Source: an uncultured Caryophanales bacterium (GTDB lineage: Bacteria > Bacillota_I > Bacilli_A > RF39 > UBA660). From it: a DNA stretch of 6,105 bases. This document shows positions 4,801 through 6,105 of the stretch, one piece after another. The stretch lies in assembly GCA_946414975.1 (NCBI GenBank), contig CAMKQS010000075.1, positions 1 to 6,105 of the forward strand, given 5' to 3'. Each line of letters opens with the position of its first letter. Position 1 is the stretch's first letter. The position numbers and the translations under genes were made by a program. The notes below the pieces were generated by a model that was given only the letters and a program-made list of their open reading frames with translations, was not told where the DNA came from and made no database searches.

Positions 4801-5901
4801 CTATACATTAAATCTAAAATAGCAAATATCTCCATCTTGCATTAAATACTCTTTACCCTCTAGACGAACTTTGCCTTTTTCTTTTACAATTTTTTCATCC
4901 TTATATTTTTCTAAATCTTCAAAACTCATTACTTCAGCCCTAATAAATCCTCTTTTAAAATCTGTATGAATAATTCCTGCACAATCAGGTGCTTTCATTC
5001 CAGTGGTAAAAGTCCATGCTCTAACCTCATCAGTTCCTGATGTAAAAAATGTTTTTAATCCCAATAAAGAATATGTTGCTTGAATTAATTTATCAAGTCC
5101 ACTAGATTCAACTCCTAATTCAGAAAGTAATTCTTTTTTTTCTTCATCGGATAAATCGCATAACTCTTCTTCTATTTTAGCACATACATTAATTACTTTT
5201 GCACCTTCTTTTTTAGCATATTCTATTACTCTCTTTAAATAATCGTTATTCTTATTAGAAATTTCTTCTTCACTTAAATTAGCTACATAAATAATTGGCT
5301 TTGCGGTAAGCAAATTATATGGTTTCATAATTAGTCTTTCATCTTCATCTAATTCAATAGTTCTTACTGCTTTGTTTGATTCTAAGCATTCTTTTAATTT
5401 ATAAAGTAATTCTACTTCTTTTAATGACTCTTTATCCTTTGACATTTTTGCTTTTTTTTCAATTTTTGATAATCTATTATCAACTATATCTAAATCAGCA
5501 AGAATAAGCTCCACTGCAATAATTTCTATGTCCCGTATTGGATCTATTTCATTTTCAACGTGAATAATATTAGTATCATCAAAGCATCTAACCACTTCAC
5601 ATATAGCATCTACTTCCCTTATATGGGATAAGAACTTATTTCCAAGCCCCTCACCATTAGATGCACCTTTTACTAATCCTGCTATATCTGTAAACTCAAA
5701 TGTAGTTGGAACTAAGCTTTTAGGCTTATATAATTCATTTAAAAAATCTAATCTATAATCTGGAACCATAACAACTCCTACATTTGGTTCAATTGTAGCA
5801 AAAGGATAATTAGCTGCTAATATATGTTTTTTTGTAATTGCATTAAATAATGTTGATTTACCCACATTAGGTAGTCCAACTATTCCTGCTGTTAAACTCA
5901 T
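4801..5901 (-). CDS. ychF: YchF/OLA1-family ribosome-binding ATPase
   Basis: At 366 residues this is the usual family length and appears complete. YchF is a TRAFAC-class P-loop protein of the Obg group that prefers ATP over GTP and binds the ribosome; in bacteria it is linked to translation and stress control. Visible motifs are G1 GLPNVGKST (residues 9-17), G3 DIAGL (72-76) and, in place of the GTP-selective NKxD, the family's NLSE (208-211), which fits ATP preference. His114 is at the position known in E. coli YchF to be needed for ATP hydrolysis. A charged helical insert occupies about 142-200 and a TGS domain fills about 280-366. The ATG at 5901 has a strong Shine-Dalgarno (AAAGGAGA) with normal spacing. 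It is first in an operon; its TAG stop doubles as part of the yvcK ribosome binding site. Confidence 0.97.
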   Translation of the reverse strand: MSLTAGIVGLPNVGKSTLFNAITKKHILAANYPFATIEPNVGVVMVPDYRLDFLNELYKPKSLVPTTFEFTDIAGLVKGASNGEGLGNKFLSHIREVDAICEVVRCFDDTNIIHVENEIDPIRDIEIIAVELILADLDIVDNRLSKIEKKAKMSKDKESLKEVELLYKLKECLESNKAVRTIELDEDERLIMKPYNLLTAKPIIYVANLSEEEISNKNNDYLKRVIEYAKKEGAKVINVCAKIEEELCDLSDEEKKELLSELGVESSGLDKLIQATYSLLGLKTFFTSGTDEVRAWTFTTGMKAPDCAGIIHTDFKRGFIRAEVMSFEDLEKYKDEKIVKEKGKVRLEGKEYLMQDGDICYFRFNV

Positions 5902-5925
5902 AACCCATCTCCTTTAAACATTATT

Positions 5926-5954
5926 ATTCTACTATATTTATATAAAAATTACAA
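5926..5954 (-). promoter_or_regulatory. Sigma-A type promoter for ychF-yvcK-whiA
   Basis: On the minus strand there is a -35 TTGTAA (5954-5949), a 17-bp spacer and a -10 TAGAAT (5931-5926). Each hexamer differs from consensus at one or two positions. The predicted start near 5919 gives a leader of about 18 nt that holds the ribosome binding site AAAGGAGA (5915-5908). It lies just after the secA terminator, where a new transcription unit is expected. Confidence 0.65.
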
Positions 5955-5970
5955 TAAATCAATCATAATT

Positions 5971-5996
5971 AAAAAAATATCAAATGATATTTTTTT
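5971..5996 (-). terminator. Intrinsic terminator after secA
   Basis: Perfect 11-bp inverted repeat (5971-5981 pairs with 5986-5996; AAAAAAATATC / GATATTTTTTT) with a 4-nt loop. On the minus strand it begins 17 nt after the secA stop and ends in a T run followed by AATT. The stem has a single G-C pair, so it is weak thermodynamically, but the A-tract, stem and T-tract layout is characteristic. Because both arms end in A/T tracts it could also act on the other strand. It separates secA from the ychF promoter. Confidence 0.7.
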
Positions 5997-6013
5997 TATC
6001 GGGGTTTGCGAGT

Positions 6014-6105
6014 TTATTTGCCGTGGCACTGCTTATATTTCTTTCCACTTCCACATGGACAAAGTTGATTTCTACCAATCTTCATATTACCACTCAATCT
6101 CCTCT
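6014..6105 (-). CDS. secA: SecA preprotein translocase ATPase, C-terminal end only (5' part outside window)
   Basis: Only the last 29 residues are inside the window; the frame stays open to the right edge. The tail reads RLSGNMKIGRNQLCPCGSGK and continues KYKQCHGK before a TAA stop. This is the SEC-C zinc-binding motif (C-x-C-x8-C-H), which in SecA binds zinc and contacts SecB or the ribosome. The preceding linker followed by a GRN lead-in is typical of SecA, the ATP-driven motor that pushes preproteins through SecYEG at the membrane. SEC-C motifs also end some unrelated small proteins, so the identity rests on the end position, the 'KIGRN' lead-in and the housekeeping context. The in-frame ATG at 6085 would give a 23-residue peptide and is more likely an internal methionine. 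A hairpin terminator follows 17 nt after the stop. Confidence 0.82.
   Translation of the reverse strand, partial: RRLSGNMKIGRNQLCPCGSGKKYKQCHGK

Noticed and set aside
6014..6085. Stand-alone 23-residue SEC-C peptide from the ATG at 6085
   Set aside because: The frame is open to the window edge with R-L-S-G-N before this methionine, and no good ribosome binding site with proper spacing precedes it; the end of secA explains it better.
1..6105. tRNA or rRNA genes, CRISPR arrays, insertion sequences, attachment sites
   Set aside because: No cloverleaf or rRNA-like GC-rich stretch, no regularly spaced direct repeats, and no transposase, integrase or terminal inverted repeats were found; gaps between genes are all under about 175 nt.

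Overview
The window is very AT-rich (by eye about a quarter G+C) and every convincing gene lies on the minus strand, so the biological reading order runs from the right edge to the left. The gene content (SecA with a SEC-C tail, YchF, YvcK, WhiA, a GdpP-type DHH phosphodiesterase followed by rplI and dnaB) is that of a low-GC Bacillota of class Bacilli. The AT bias, tight packing and shortened GdpP suggest a small, host-associated lineage of the uncultured Mollicutes/RF39/Erysipelotrichia type; that placement is inference. The one tryptophan codon checked (in ychF) is TGG and one gene ends in TGA, so the standard bacterial code fits, though this is thin evidence.

Layout from right to left: (1) the last 29 codons of secA and an AT-rich hairpin terminator. 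(2) A promoter and the operon ychF-yvcK-whiA, with 7-8 nt between genes, closed by a hairpin that contains the whiA stop codon. (3) An accessory islet at about 2885-1585 with its own promoter and a strong terminator. It carries an unfamiliar protein whose first domain resembles a PemK/MazF-type barrel, followed by two similar beta-rich segments, and a 111-codon gene of unknown function that overlaps its end. (4) A promoter and the operon gdpP(short)-rplI-dnaB, with dnaB running off the left edge.

The housekeeping parts cover protein export (SecA), a ribosome-associated ATPase (YchF), control of cell-wall precursor supply and morphogenesis (YvcK, WhiA), c-di-AMP breakdown (GdpP), the ribosome (bL9) and replication (DnaB). 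Order and spacing are conserved-looking, and four gene junctions share one design: a TAG stop fused to the next Shine-Dalgarno (TAGGTG, then 3-5 nt, then ATG).

The part most worth a second look is the islet. Its promoter and best ribosome binding site point to an ATG at 2840, but that frame closes after 22 codons. A run of eight A residues (2790-2783) separates it from the long frame, and a -1 shift there would restore the conserved-looking strand V-G-D-I-I-L-A-K and give one 300-residue protein. A second slippery heptamer, A AAA AAG, lies near the 3' end (1966-1960), and a -1 shift there leads without a stop into the 111-codon gene. Whether these are programmed frameshifts, phase-variable tracts, real mutations or homopolymer errors cannot be decided from the sequence alone.
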